NCBI RefSeq assembly: GCF_000244915.1
Contig: NZ_CM001442.1
Span: forward strand, 4,216,001 to 4,280,000
Reading direction: 5' to 3'
DNA: 64,000 bases
Origin: Bradyrhizobium sp. WSM471
GTDB taxonomy: Bacteria > Pseudomonadota > Alphaproteobacteria > Rhizobiales > Xanthobacteraceae
This document shows positions 25,070 to 33,947 of this stretch, piece after piece; the first letter of the stretch is position 1, and the number at the start of each line of letters is the position of its first letter. The translations under genes were made by a program, and so were the position numbers. The notes beneath the pieces were generated by a model. The model did no database searches and was not told the DNA's origin. It was given only the letters and a program-made list of their open reading frames with translations.

Positions 25070-27823
25070 ATGTCCAAGGACGCCAAGCCAGCAGAGAAGC
25101 GCATCGATCAGTTCATCTCCGGGCCCGGCGCACGGGCGGATGATTGGCGCGATCTGGTCGAGGCAGCGAAGGCATGGGTGCGCGGCGGTGACCGTGCGAA
25201 GTTTGACGCGGCGTTGGCCGATCTCTCCGTCATTGAAGAGTTTCACGGCTATCCCGGGCTGCAACTGATGGCAGCATTGCGGGAAGCGGCGTCGGCCGGG
25301 GATGCGGCGGGTTCACTGAGCCTTGCGACGCGCATCATGCAGGCCCTGATGACGAGATCCTTCCGCCAGCATGCCGGCGATTGGGATCCCAAGGACGACG
25401 GCAGTGGCGATGCACCCGAGCTTGCGTCCTCCACTTTCGGCTCACATGCAGCCCGCCGGCCCTATTTCGAAACGCTGATCGTCACCGGCCTCTCCTCCGA
25501 CAAGTGGTCTGCGCTCGGCGCCGAATGGCGCAAGCTGCGACGGCCGGTGGATTCGTTCGTTTATGAGCCGGTGATCGTCGGCAGCCTAGAGGATGCCTTC
25601 TGCGCGACGATGCTCAATCCCGACATCGCGGCCGTCGTCATCAACGAAGGGTTCGGGCTGCGTTCGCGTCACGACGCGCCGATCCTGCGGACCATGACAG
25701 CCGGCGCGGGCCTCAATGACGAGGCCGATGCATCCGCGCTCCGGCTCGCGCACATCATCAAGCGGGTACGTCCCGAGCTTGATATCTATCTGATGTCGAA
25801 CCGTGACGTCGAGAAAATGGCCGGAGACCCCGAAGCCAACGTGGTTCGGCGGATATTCTACTCCATCGAAGAGCTCCTCGAACTCCATCTCTCGATCCTC
25901 GAAGGCATCCAGGACCGCTTCGACACGCCGTTCTTCGACAATCTCAAGAAATACGCACAACGCCCAATCGGAACGTTCCATGCGCTGCCGATCGCTCGGG
26001 GCAAGTCTGTGTTCAAGTCGGATTGGATCCGTGACATGGGCGAATTCTACGGTTTGAACCTGTTCCTGGCCGAGAGCAGCGCGACCACCGGCGGCCTCGA
26101 CAGCTTGTTGGAGCCGACCGGCACCATCAAGAAAGCACAGGACAAGGCGGCGCGAGCGCTCGGCGCGGATCGCGTGTTCTTCGTAACCAACGGCACCTCG
26201 ACCTCGAACAAGATGGCGGTGCAGGCGCTGCTCGGGCCGGGCGACATCGCGATCGTCGATCGTAACTGTCACAAGTCGCACCACTACGGCATGGTGCTGG
26301 CCGGCGCCCAGCCAATCTATGTCGAAGCGTTCCCCATGACCGAGTATTCGATGTACGGCGCGGTGCCGCTGAACACCATTAAGCAGGCGCTGCTGAACGC
26401 AAGGGCCGATGGCCGGCTGGACCGCGTCAAGATGCTTGACCTGACGAACTGCACCTTCGACGGCCACATCTACAACACCCGGCGAGTGATGGAGGAATGT
26501 CTCGCGATCAAGCCGGATCTGATCTTCCTGTGGGACGAAGCCTGGTTCGGCTTCGCGCGCTTCTCGCCGTTCTTGCGGCGACGGACCGCAATGGGCGCCG
26601 CCAACGAGATCGAGGCCTGGATGCATGATCCAAAATCGGTCGCGGCTTACGAGAAGCAGCAGGCCGAGCTCGGCAAGACCCCCTCGGACGAGGTGCTGCT
26701 CAAGACTCGTCTGATCCCTGATCCGCGTCAGATCCGCTTGCGCGTTTACCAGACCAACTCGACCCACAAGTCGATGTCGGCGATCCGGCAGGGCTCTATG
26801 CTGTCCGTCAAGGACGTCGAGTTCCACACCGTCGAGCAGCAGTTCAAGGAGGCCGTGTTCACGCACGCGTCGACCAGCCCGAACCAACAGCTTATCGCCA
26901 GCCTTGATGTGTCGCGGCGCCAGATGGAGCTCGAGGGCTATGGCCTGGTCGCCAATGCGATCGAAATCGCGTTCGCGATCCGCAAGGCGGTCAACAGCAA
27001 TCCGCTGATCTCGAGATACTTCCGGATTCTCGGCGCGGACGCGATGGTGCCGGCGCAATATCGCCAGAGCGGCTTCACCGACTATCTCGCAACAGGCATG
27101 AACTGGGCGAGCGTCCTGAAGAGCCTGGACGATGACGAATTCTGCCTCGATCCGACCCGCATGACCTTGGTGTGCGGCACCGCCGGTTACGACGGCACAC
27201 AGTTCAAGGGCATCCTTGCCAATGACTATAATATCCAGATCAACAAGACATCGCGTAACTCGGTGTTGTTCCAGTCGAATATCAACAACACCCGCAGCGA
27301 CGTCGCCCACCTGGTGAGGGTGCTGGCCGAGATCGCGGGCGAGGTCGACCGCGGGCTGGTTCAGGGCGGCGCCAATGCGAAGAAGACATTCGAGGCTCGG
27401 GTCAAGAGCCTGATGACCGATGTGCCCGATCTGCCGAACTTCTCCCATTTCCACGACAGTTTCCGTGGCGATGCCGGCACCAAGACCAACGAGGGCGACA
27501 TCCGTAGCGGCTTCTACTCGGCCTATGACGCAGCGGGATGCGAATATATCCGCCTTGCCGATTCCGAGATTGACCGCCGCCTCAAGGCCGGTCCGGACCT
27601 CGTCTCGGCGAGTTTCGTGATCCCCTATCCGCCGGGCTTTCCGATCATGGTTCCGGGACAGGTTATCACCCAGGAGACCATCGACTTCATGCGAAAGCTC
27701 GATGTGAAGGAAATCCACGGCTACGACGCCAAGGAAGGGCTGAAGCTCGTACGCGCCGAAGCACTGGCGAAAATCGGCCGGCCCAAGCCCGGTGCGACGC
27801 CGAAGCTGAAGGCCGCATCATAA
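25070..27823 (+). CDS. Orn/Lys/Arg decarboxylase-like PLP enzyme, 917 aa
   Basis: Start ATG 25070 with GGAGAGAG upstream. A PLP fold-type-I core is visible: VTNGTSTSNKMAVQALLGPGD, VDRNCHKSHHYGM, IFLWDEAWFGFARFSP (Asp of the cofactor site) and QTNSTHKSMSAIRQGS with Lys567 as the Schiff-base lysine. This pattern is that of acid-inducible lysine/arginine decarboxylases, but at 917 residues it is about 160-200 longer, mostly at the N-terminus (residues 1-300). It forms an operon with an AspT-type antiporter 11 bp downstream. The substrate is unknown; decarboxylation would consume a proton. Confidence 0.85.
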   Translation: MSKDAKPAEKRIDQFISGPGARADDWRDLVEAAKAWVRGGDRAKFDAALADLSVIEEFHGYPGLQLMAALREAASAGDAAGSLSLATRIMQALMTRSFRQHAGDWDPKDDGSGDAPELASSTFGSHAARRPYFETLIVTGLSSDKWSALGAEWRKLRRPVDSFVYEPVIVGSLEDAFCATMLNPDIAAVVINEGFGLRSRHDAPILRTMTAGAGLNDEADASALRLAHIIKRVRPELDIYLMSNRDVEKMAGDPEANVVRRIFYSIEELLELHLSILEGIQDRFDTPFFDNLKKYAQRPIGTFHALPIARGKSVFKSDWIRDMGEFYGLNLFLAESSATTGGLDSLLEPTGTIKKAQDKAARALGADRVFFVTNGTSTSNKMAVQALLGPGDIAIVDRNCHKSHHYGMVLAGAQPIYVEAFPMTEYSMYGAVPLNTIKQALLNARADGRLDRVKMLDLTNCTFDGHIYNTRRVMEECLAIKPDLIFLWDEAWFGFARFSPFLRRRTAMGAANEIEAWMHDPKSVAAYEKQQAELGKTPSDEVLLKTRLIPDPRQIRLRVYQTNSTHKSMSAIRQGSMLSVKDVEFHTVEQQFKEAVFTHASTSPNQQLIASLDVSRRQMELEGYGLVANAIEIAFAIRKAVNSNPLISRYFRILGADAMVPAQYRQSGFTDYLATGMNWASVLKSLDDDEFCLDPTRMTLVCGTAGYDGTQFKGILANDYNIQINKTSRNSVLFQSNINNTRSDVAHLVRVLAEIAGEVDRGLVQGGANAKKTFEARVKSLMTDVPDLPNFSHFHDSFRGDAGTKTNEGDIRSGFYSAYDAAGCEYIRLADSEIDRRLKAGPDLVSASFVIPYPPGFPIMVPGQVITQETIDFMRKLDVKEIHGYDAKEGLKLVRAEALAKIGRPKPGATPKLKAAS

Positions 27824-27833
27824 GGGGACTAAC

Positions 27834-29534
27834 ATGCAGGGATTTTTCTCGTTCCTCCAGCACAATCCGTATTTGTTGCTGTTCTTCGTCGTCGGGCTCG
27901 CCGTCTGGATCGGGCGAGCCAGCATCAAAGGATATGGTCTCGGCATGGTTGCCGGCGCCATCGTGGTCGGTGCGGGCTTGTCGGTCTGGGCGTCGGTCTA
28001 CGGCGTGAAGCTTGAGCTGAACACGTTCGCCAAGAGCCTGTTCTACTATCTCTTCATGTATGGCGTCGGCCTGCGCGTGGGACCGTCCTTCATCAACAGC
28101 CTGAAGGGCGATGGCATTAAGTTTTGCATCCTGGCGCTGGTGTCGAGCGTGCTAGGCTTGGCGCTTGTCGTCATTCTTTCGAAGCTCTTCGCGCTGCCGA
28201 TCGGCGCTGCCGGCGGCATGCTGGCGGGGTCGCAGACCATGTCGGCCGCGATCGGTTCAGCCGAGCAGGCCATCACCTCGGGTGTCGTCAAGCTTCCCGA
28301 CGGCATGAAGCCTGAGGATGCTTCGGGCATGATCGCGCTATCCTACGGCATCACCTACATCTGGGGCACGGTTGGCATCATCCTGATCTGCAAGTATCTC
28401 CCGCGCTGGTGGGGTGTCGACGCCAAGGCGGCAGCCAGGCAGTACGAGCAGGAGTTCGGCGTCAAGGATCTCGAAGGCGGCGGCCTGACCGGCTATCGGC
28501 AGTTCGGCCTGCGGGCCTACCGTCTCGAAAATCCGGCCCAGGTCGGTATGAGCATTGCCAAGTTCCGCACCATCAACCCGGAATACCGCATCGTCAACGT
28601 GGTGCGAGGCGGCCAGGCGTTGGGAGCCGATCCCGACGTGGTGCTGCAAAAGGGAGACCTCGTCGCGCTCGGTGGCGCGACTGAGCATCTGACCGACAAG
28701 ATGGGACTGATTGGGCCCGAGGTTGCCGACGCCAAGGCGCTCGGCATTCCCATGGATCAGGCGGACATCCTCGTCACCAACAAGGAGATGGTCGGACGCA
28801 CCTTCGAATCCTTCCGAGAGACGGCGCTGGCTGGCCAGTTGCAGGTCACCAAGGTCGAGCGCGGCGGCGTGCAGATCCCGGCCGGTCTCAAGACCGAGCT
28901 GCAGCGGATGGATATCATCTCCGTTGTCGGCCTCAAATCGGCCGTCAACGAACTCGGCGACATGTGGGGACGCATTGCGCGTACCAACACTTCGACCGAT
29001 CTGTTGACGCTCGCCGCCGGCATGATCATCGGCTTCCTGATCGGGATGATCGAATTTCCGGCTTTCGGCGCCAAGATCGGCCTCGGCAATGCCGGCGGAT
29101 TGTTGCTGTCCGGCGTGATCGTCTCGTCGCTGGTTTCCCGGCTGCGCTTCTTCGGCAACACACCGAACGCGGCGCGCAATGTGCTGGAGGATCTCGGCCT
29201 CGTGGTCTTCGTGGCCATCGTCGGTATCAATGCGGGCGCCGGACTCTTGGCGCAACTGACGGGGGCGGTTGCCTTGAAGATCTTCGTCGCCGGCTTCATC
29301 GCCTGTACGATCCCGCCGTTCGTCGTCTGGGCAATCGGCTTCCACGTCTTCAAGATCAACCCGGCCGTGCTGATGGGCGGCGTTGCCGGTGCGCGGTCGC
29401 ACTCCGGCCCGTGCCGCGAAGCCGCGGTGGAGATCCAGAGCTCCGTGCCCTGGATTGGGTTCCCGGTCGGCTACGCCGTATCGGGCATTCTGCTCACCGT
29501 GTTCGGCTACTTCGCAATGATCCTGGCTCAATAG
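27834..29534 (+). CDS. AspT-type antiporter paired with the decarboxylase
   Basis: The 566-residue protein follows the decarboxylase by 11 bp. It has an N-terminal membrane block with MYGVGLRVGPSFINSLKGDG and AGGMLAGSQTMSAAIGSAEQA, two RCK_C-type domains (about residues 210-375), and a C-terminal membrane block with EDLGLVVFVAIVGINAGAGLL and GVAGARSHSGPCREAAVE. It is a paralogue of the antiporter at 20662-22350. Pairing with a decarboxylase is the arrangement of the known aspartate decarboxylase-AspT system, which makes proton-motive force by precursor-product exchange. Confidence 0.88.
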   Translation: MQGFFSFLQHNPYLLLFFVVGLAVWIGRASIKGYGLGMVAGAIVVGAGLSVWASVYGVKLELNTFAKSLFYYLFMYGVGLRVGPSFINSLKGDGIKFCILALVSSVLGLALVVILSKLFALPIGAAGGMLAGSQTMSAAIGSAEQAITSGVVKLPDGMKPEDASGMIALSYGITYIWGTVGIILICKYLPRWWGVDAKAAARQYEQEFGVKDLEGGGLTGYRQFGLRAYRLENPAQVGMSIAKFRTINPEYRIVNVVRGGQALGADPDVVLQKGDLVALGGATEHLTDKMGLIGPEVADAKALGIPMDQADILVTNKEMVGRTFESFRETALAGQLQVTKVERGGVQIPAGLKTELQRMDIISVVGLKSAVNELGDMWGRIARTNTSTDLLTLAAGMIIGFLIGMIEFPAFGAKIGLGNAGGLLLSGVIVSSLVSRLRFFGNTPNAARNVLEDLGLVVFVAIVGINAGAGLLAQLTGAVALKIFVAGFIACTIPPFVVWAIGFHVFKINPAVLMGGVAGARSHSGPCREAAVEIQSSVPWIGFPVGYAVSGILLTVFGYFAMILAQ

Positions 29535-29565
29535 CTCGGCGTCAAAACCAGAGGAAAGAAAAGTC

Positions 29566-30003
29566 ATGAGAAAAGTCGCTATCTATGCCGCCCTGGTCGC
29601 CTCGCTGGCAGGCGTCGCCGGATTCAGCACGCCATCTCGGGCAGAGACCGGTCAGGTTGCCGTTGTCTTCACCAAGGGCGGATTTGTCATCGGCGTCGGT
29701 GGGGGCGAGGGCGTTCTGCTGTATCGCGGCCACAAATACCCCTTCACCGTCTCCGGTATGAGCGTCGGCTTCACGATCGGCGCCTCGACCACCAAGCTGG
29801 TCGGTCGCGCCCTCAACCTGAGGGGGCCGGAGTCGATCGAAGGCTCCTATGCTGTCGGCGGCGCGGGCGGTGCTATCGCTGCCGGCGCAGGTGCCGTTCA
29901 GCTACAAAACGGCAACGGCGTGATTCTGCAGCTTAGTGGGCCGAAGGTCGGTGCGGAGCTGTCAGCCGCTGTGGGGGGCGTGACGATAGCTTTGAAGCGG
30001 TAG
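29566..30003 (+). CDS. Exported protein of unknown function, 145 aa
   Basis: ATG 29566 follows AGAGGAAAG. MRKVAIYAALVASLAGVAGFSTPSRA is a signal peptide. The mature protein is beta-rich and glycine-rich: QVAVVFTKGGFVIGVGGGEGVLLYRGHKYPFTVSG and YAVGGAGGAIAAGAGAVQLQNGNGVILQLSGPKVG. It is third in the decarboxylase-AspT operon (31 bp gap). A degraded paralogue of its C-terminal half lies at 39108-39359 after the DUF2950 gene. Probably periplasmic or outer-membrane associated; function unknown. Confidence 0.75.
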   Translation: MRKVAIYAALVASLAGVAGFSTPSRAETGQVAVVFTKGGFVIGVGGGEGVLLYRGHKYPFTVSGMSVGFTIGASTTKLVGRALNLRGPESIEGSYAVGGAGGAIAAGAGAVQLQNGNGVILQLSGPKVGAELSAAVGGVTIALKR

Positions 30004-30178
30004 AGCGGCAGTCGCGCCGCTTCGGCGGTCGCGGCCCTCGGGCTGAATGGCGGCTGCTTTTCTCATGCACGTAAGTCGGGGGAAGCGGCCGCAAATCAGC
30101 GCCAGGTCGGGTGCCAACCGGGTTTCGCGAGGCATCGTCCAAGCGGATCACGGCACCCATATCGAGGGAGGACATGCC

Positions 30179-30631
30179 ATGCTTCGTTATCTCCTAGCTC
30201 TTGTTGCGGCCGTCGTTCTTCTCACGGCCACGCTCATTCCTGATGACGCCTATGCTCGCCGCGGCGGTGGTGGCGGCTATCGCGGGGGTGGAGGGGGCAT
30301 GCGCGCCGGAGGTTTTCATGGCGGCGCTGTTCACGCCGGGCGGATCCATGGCGGAGGCGGACGCCATTACGCAGGAGGTCCGCGGCCAAGCCATCCGATC
30401 GCTGGTCGTCCGGGTCGCCCCGGTTACCCCGTTGCGGGCCGTCCCGGCCGTCCGGTCGCCGGCTATCCTGGAGGCTATCCGCGATACGGCTATCGAGGCG
30501 CGGCTTACGGTGCTGCTGCCGTCGGTGCGGCCGCCGCGGGCGCTTATGGATACTACAATAACAACTACAACAATGGTTGCTATCAGGACACGTACGGAAA
30601 CTGGGTCTGCCCCAACCAGTATCCATACTGA
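30179..30631 (+). CDS. Exported Gly/Arg/His/Tyr-rich protein, 150 aa
   Basis: ATG 30179 follows GAGGGAGGAC. MLRYLLALVAAVVLLTATLIPDDAYA is a signal peptide. The mature protein has RGGGGGYRGGGGG, GGFHGG repeats, then PGRPGYPVAGRPGRPVAGYPGGYP, a hydrophobic AAYGAAAVGAAAAGAYGYY segment, and a C-terminal CYQDTYGNWVCPNQYPY with two cysteines. It is a typical low-complexity surface protein of bradyrhizobia. It follows the decarboxylase operon by 175 bp without a FixK-type box of its own. Confidence 0.7.
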   Translation: MLRYLLALVAAVVLLTATLIPDDAYARRGGGGGYRGGGGGMRAGGFHGGAVHAGRIHGGGGRHYAGGPRPSHPIAGRPGRPGYPVAGRPGRPVAGYPGGYPRYGYRGAAYGAAAVGAAAAGAYGYYNNNYNNGCYQDTYGNWVCPNQYPY

Positions 30632-30724
30632 GAATGCGCCGCTGGAGGGCTCTATCATACACCGTCAACATTGGCCCCGGACTCAACGATCGGACCGCAC
30701 CGGCAGTGCGGCCCGACCACTTCG

Positions 30725-31525
30725 TCAATATCGCTCCGCGACGAAGTTCATTCCGCGCAAGCTGGCCTGGTCATTGTAGCGTCCCTTGTCGGACCGCTTC
30801 GGCAGCTTCACCTTGTCTTTCCTGATCCGCTTGTGCGGGATAGCCTTCAGGATGTGCGCGATGCAGTTCAGCCGTGCGCGCCGCTTGTCGTCGGAGCGAA
30901 TGATGTACCAGGGCGCATGCTTGGTGCTGGTCTTCTTGAGCATCTCGTCGCGCGCTCGCGAATAATCATACCAGCGCCGAAAGGATTCCACGTCCATCGG
31001 ACTGAGCTTCCATTGCCGCACCGGATCGTCGATGCGAGCTTTGAAGCGTTGCTCCTGCTCATCCATCCCGACCTCGAGCCAGATCTTGATCAGGATGATG
31101 CCGCCGTCGATAGCGTACTTCTCCACTTGTGGACAGAGCGAAAGGAAGCGATCGTGCTCGGCTGGCGAGCAGAAGCCCATGACGTATTCGACGCCGGCGC
31201 GGTTGTACCAGCTGCGGTCGAAGATCACGATCTCGCCGCCGGCCGGAAACTGCTCCATGTACCGCTGAAAGAATAGCTGCGACTTCTCGCGATCCGACGG
31301 CGCCGGCAGCGCCACCACCCGGAACACGCGCGGACTGACCTTCTCTGTGATCGCCTTGATCGTGCCGCCCTTGCCGGCGGCGTCGCGGCCTTCGAAAAGC
31401 ACGATGACGCGAAGCTTGTTTTCCCTCACATAGTCCTGGAGGTGGCAAAGCTCGACCTGAAGCTTTTCGAGCTCCTTCTCGTAATCCTTGCGCTTCATTC
31501 GCTCTGCAGCCTCGGCCTTTGCCAT
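30725..31525 (-). CDS. ppk2: Polyphosphate kinase 2 (PPK2)
   Basis: The start ATG 31525 (MAKAEAAERMKRKDYEKELEKLQVEL) gives 266 residues, the usual PPK2 length. Walker A is FEGRDAAGKGG (residues 45-54), Walker B is FDRSWYNRAGVE, and a lid-like region follows. PPK2 enzymes use polyphosphate to phosphorylate nucleoside di- or monophosphates, or the reverse; class I (ADP to ATP) is likely from the one-domain form. It is second in the operon controlled by the box at 32086-32099 and would supply ATP or GTP when respiration falls. Confidence 0.9.
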   Translation of the reverse strand: MAKAEAAERMKRKDYEKELEKLQVELCHLQDYVRENKLRVIVLFEGRDAAGKGGTIKAITEKVSPRVFRVVALPAPSDREKSQLFFQRYMEQFPAGGEIVIFDRSWYNRAGVEYVMGFCSPAEHDRFLSLCPQVEKYAIDGGIILIKIWLEVGMDEQEQRFKARIDDPVRQWKLSPMDVESFRRWYDYSRARDEMLKKTSTKHAPWYIIRSDDKRRARLNCIAHILKAIPHKRIRKDKVKLPKRSDKGRYNDQASLRGMNFVAERY

Positions 31526-31563
31526 GCTTCGCGTTCCATTGCCTCGAGTCGGCCAAACCGTGA

Positions 31564-32016
31564 TCAGTCGCCCCAGGAGATGGTGACGCCGATGTCGCCG
31601 GGCACGCCGTCCGGGAAGTCGATGACCTGATAGCCGATGCGATAGCCGCGCGGCTTGAGGTATTCGGTCCAGAGCTCGAAGATCTCCTTTGGAATTCCCG
31701 TCAGCGTTTTCTCCCAGCCAGCCTCCATCTGGTTGATCGCGCGGCCCTTGTCGGTGCACAGCGTATTCGGGAAGCGATAGACCTGCACTTCGGTCAGGCC
31801 GTTGCGAACCGCGCGCTGGATGATGGTCGAGGCGAGCTTGATCTTCTCCTCCTCGGATTTGCCGGACGGTTTGCTCAGCCGTTCGATCAGGGCGCGCTTC
31901 TCGGCTTCGGCCGCGGCGGCGAGGCGCACGTATTCTTCGGCCTTTTTGGCCTCCTCGAGCGCGGCTTCCTTGCGGATTTGCAGTGCGTTGGGAATGAGCT
32001 CATCGATGCCGGGCAT
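31564..32016 (-). CDS. Hypothetical cytoplasmic protein upstream of PPK2, 150 aa
   Basis: ATG 32016 is preceded by AGGAA. The N-terminal 70 residues are helical and charged (EEAKKAEEYVRLAAAAEAEKRALIERL), likely a coiled coil. The C-terminal part (NGLTEVQVYRFPNTLCTDKGRAINQMEAGWEKTLTGIPKEIFELWTEYLKPRGYRIGYQVIDFPDGVPGDIGVTISWG) is a compact mixed domain. I do not recognise the family. It lies 39 bp before ppk2 and shares its FixK-type box, so it may be functionally tied to polyphosphate use. Confidence 0.7.
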   Translation of the reverse strand: MPGIDELIPNALQIRKEAALEEAKKAEEYVRLAAAAEAEKRALIERLSKPSGKSEEEKIKLASTIIQRAVRNGLTEVQVYRFPNTLCTDKGRAINQMEAGWEKTLTGIPKEIFELWTEYLKPRGYRIGYQVIDFPDGVPGDIGVTISWGD

Positions 32017-32085
32017 GATTGTGCGTTCCTGGCTTGCTGTGGGATCGGAGTCAGGGCTAGGCTAGGTTTCGCGCCGTTCGGACCT

Positions 32086-32099
32086 TTGATTCATATCAA
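32086..32099. promoter_or_regulatory. FixK/FNR-type box (TTGATTCATATCAA)
   Basis: A perfect dyad between divergent operons: centred 76 bp before the gene at 32016 (minus) and 83 bp before the membrane-protein gene at 32176 (plus). Confidence 0.78.
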
Positions 32100-32175
32100 G
32101 CAATTTTCTCACCTGCGCGGCCAGGGTAACTGAGCGGCGCGCAGAGCGCCCTGATCCCTTCTGTGGAGGCGACCA

Positions 32176-32607
32176 TTGAGCGAGCAACTTCATCCGATGG
32201 CCCCGCATCATCTGCCGTTCTATCTCGCGCCGGGAAGCGGGACGGATGTGCTGATGGTGGTGATGGGGATCTTCCTGGTCGGCAGCGTGCTCTGGGTTGG
32301 TACGCTATATTGGAAGCTGCACAGCCTGCCGGAACGAATGGCCCACAAGTCGCAGAAGCTTCAGTTCGAGATAGTGGCCGTGCTGGGCATCATCTCGCTC
32401 TTTACGCACATGCACATTTTCTGGGTGGCTGGCCTTCTGCTCGCGATGATCGACTTGCCAGATTTCGGCACGCCGCTGCGGAGTATCGCAGGCTCGGTTG
32501 AGAGGATCGCCGACGCCGCGCCCGGCGAGGGTCGCGAGCCCGAACTGCCCAGCTTGCCGTCGGTCGAGAAGCCGATCGTCAAGGGGAAGGAGCACAGCCA
32601 TGTTTGA
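32176..32607 (+). CDS. Small inner-membrane protein preceding an HlyD-type adaptor, 143 aa
   Basis: TTG 32176 follows TGGAGG. Two transmembrane helices are visible (VLMVVMGIFLVGSVLWVGTLYW and IVAVLGIISLFTHMHIFWVAGLLLAMI), then a hydrophilic tail. Its end overlaps the HlyD-type gene by 8 bp. The arrangement recalls the YiaW/YibI (DUF3302) plus YiaV/YibH pairs of enterobacteria, in which a small membrane protein accompanies an EmrA-like adaptor. The match is by layout, not proven homology. Confidence 0.7.
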   Translation: MSEQLHPMAPHHLPFYLAPGSGTDVLMVVMGIFLVGSVLWVGTLYWKLHSLPERMAHKSQKLQFEIVAVLGIISLFTHMHIFWVAGLLLAMIDLPDFGTPLRSIAGSVERIADAAPGEGREPELPSLPSVEKPIVKGKEHSHV

Positions 32608-33832
32608 GCTCATGTTCTGCTCCATCTTGACCATCCTGCCGGACTATCTCTACCGCCGTTATGCCCAAGGCAAACGGTTCGGCAAGGAAATCACCTTCTT
32701 TTCCATTTGGTACGAGTTGCGATGGGGCATCACCGGTTGCTTGATGCTCACGGTGTCGCTGATCACCATGATCTTCTACTTTCACCCGTCCACTACTTCG
32801 GCGGCGCTCTATTTTCGGACGGTCCCGATCCTGCCTGAAGGCTCCGGCCGCGTCGCGGAAGTCAATGTCGGCTACAGCGAGGCGGTGAAGAAAGGCGATG
32901 TGCTGTTCAGGCTGGACAGTTCGAAGCAGAAGGCCGCTTTGGAGACGGCCACGCGCAAGATCGCCGAGGTCGACGCCGCGATGACAAGCGCCGAAAACGA
33001 CGTGGTCAAGGCCGAAGCGCAGATCCAGGAAGCCAAGGCCAGCCTTCAGCAGGCCAAGGACGAGCTGGACGTCAAGACGGAGCTGCAGCGCCGCAATCCC
33101 GGTATCGTCCCGCAACGCGATATCGAGAAACTACAGGTCGTGGTCAACCAGCGGCAGGCTGGTGTGGACTCGGCCACCGCGTCCAAGACGTCGGCGATGT
33201 TGCGGCTTTCAACGCTGTTGCCGGCTGAAAAAGCGAGCGGCCAGGCGGCGTTGGCTGAAGCGCAGGTCGATCTCGACAAGACCTTCGTTCGCGCCGGCGT
33301 CGACGGTCGGGTCGAGCAGTTCCTCGTTCGGACGGGCGATCTCGTTGCCCAGATCATGCGACCAGCCGGCGTGTTGATACCGGCAGATGCCGGCAGGGGT
33401 AGGCTGCAGGCCGGGTTTGGACAGATTGAAGCGGGGGTAGTGAAGGTAGGGATGGTCGCAGAAGCGACCTGCATTTCCAAGCCATGGGTGATCATTCCGC
33501 TCCTTGTCACCGATGTGCAGGATTACATCGCCGCCGGCCAGGTCCAGGCTGGCCAGGAATTGATCGAAGCTCAGAATGCACGTAAGCCGGGTTCAATACT
33601 CGCCTTCCTGGAGCCGCTGTACAAGGGCGGCCTCGACGGCGTGACGCCGGGAAGCAGTTGCATCGTCAATGCCTATACCAGCAATCACGAAGAGATCTCC
33701 GCGAAGGAGACGGGCACAGGCCGGGCAATTGCCTTGCACGTCGTCGATGGTGTCGGCCTCGTGCACGCCATGCTCTTGCGAATTCAGGCGCTCTTGCTGC
33801 CGATCAAGACGCTGGTGCTCAGCGGGCACTGA
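32600..33832 (+). CDS. HlyD/EmrA-type membrane fusion protein
   Basis: ATG 32600 is preceded by GGAAGGAG. The 410-residue protein has a cytoplasmic N-terminus, one membrane helix (GITGCLMLTVSLITMIFYFH), a biotinyl-lipoyl-like segment (GRVAEVNVGYSEAVKKGDVLFRLDSSKQKAALE), a long coiled-coil hairpin (about residues 110-240) and a beta-barrel region (DKTFVRAGVDGRVEQFLVRTGDLV). It should bridge an inner-membrane pump to the outer membrane. No pump or TolC-like gene is adjacent; like YibH it may work with the small membrane protein alone. Confidence 0.82.
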   Translation: MFELMFCSILTILPDYLYRRYAQGKRFGKEITFFSIWYELRWGITGCLMLTVSLITMIFYFHPSTTSAALYFRTVPILPEGSGRVAEVNVGYSEAVKKGDVLFRLDSSKQKAALETATRKIAEVDAAMTSAENDVVKAEAQIQEAKASLQQAKDELDVKTELQRRNPGIVPQRDIEKLQVVVNQRQAGVDSATASKTSAMLRLSTLLPAEKASGQAALAEAQVDLDKTFVRAGVDGRVEQFLVRTGDLVAQIMRPAGVLIPADAGRGRLQAGFGQIEAGVVKVGMVAEATCISKPWVIIPLLVTDVQDYIAAGQVQAGQELIEAQNARKPGSILAFLEPLYKGGLDGVTPGSSCIVNAYTSNHEEISAKETGTGRAIALHVVDGVGLVHAMLLRIQALLLPIKTLVLSGH

Positions 33833-33947
33833 ACGGGTCCGCTCTTGGCCTGAATCGCACCGGTTGAGCAATACGCCGCAGCTGAGCCGGGCGGTGCGGC
33901 AATGAGCCCGTGCGGCCACCGGACGTTCGATCCATTGTGAGCGCCAT

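Noticed and set aside
25586-27718. A 710-codon open frame opposite the decarboxylase gene
   Set aside because: It mirrors the third-position GC bias of the plus-strand gene, has no ribosome site and no recognisable domain; the plus-strand protein is unambiguous.
28338-29567. A 409-codon open frame opposite the AspT-type gene
   Set aside because: It is an antisense shadow of a clear membrane transporter; the sequence is His/Asp/Gln-rich without family motifs.
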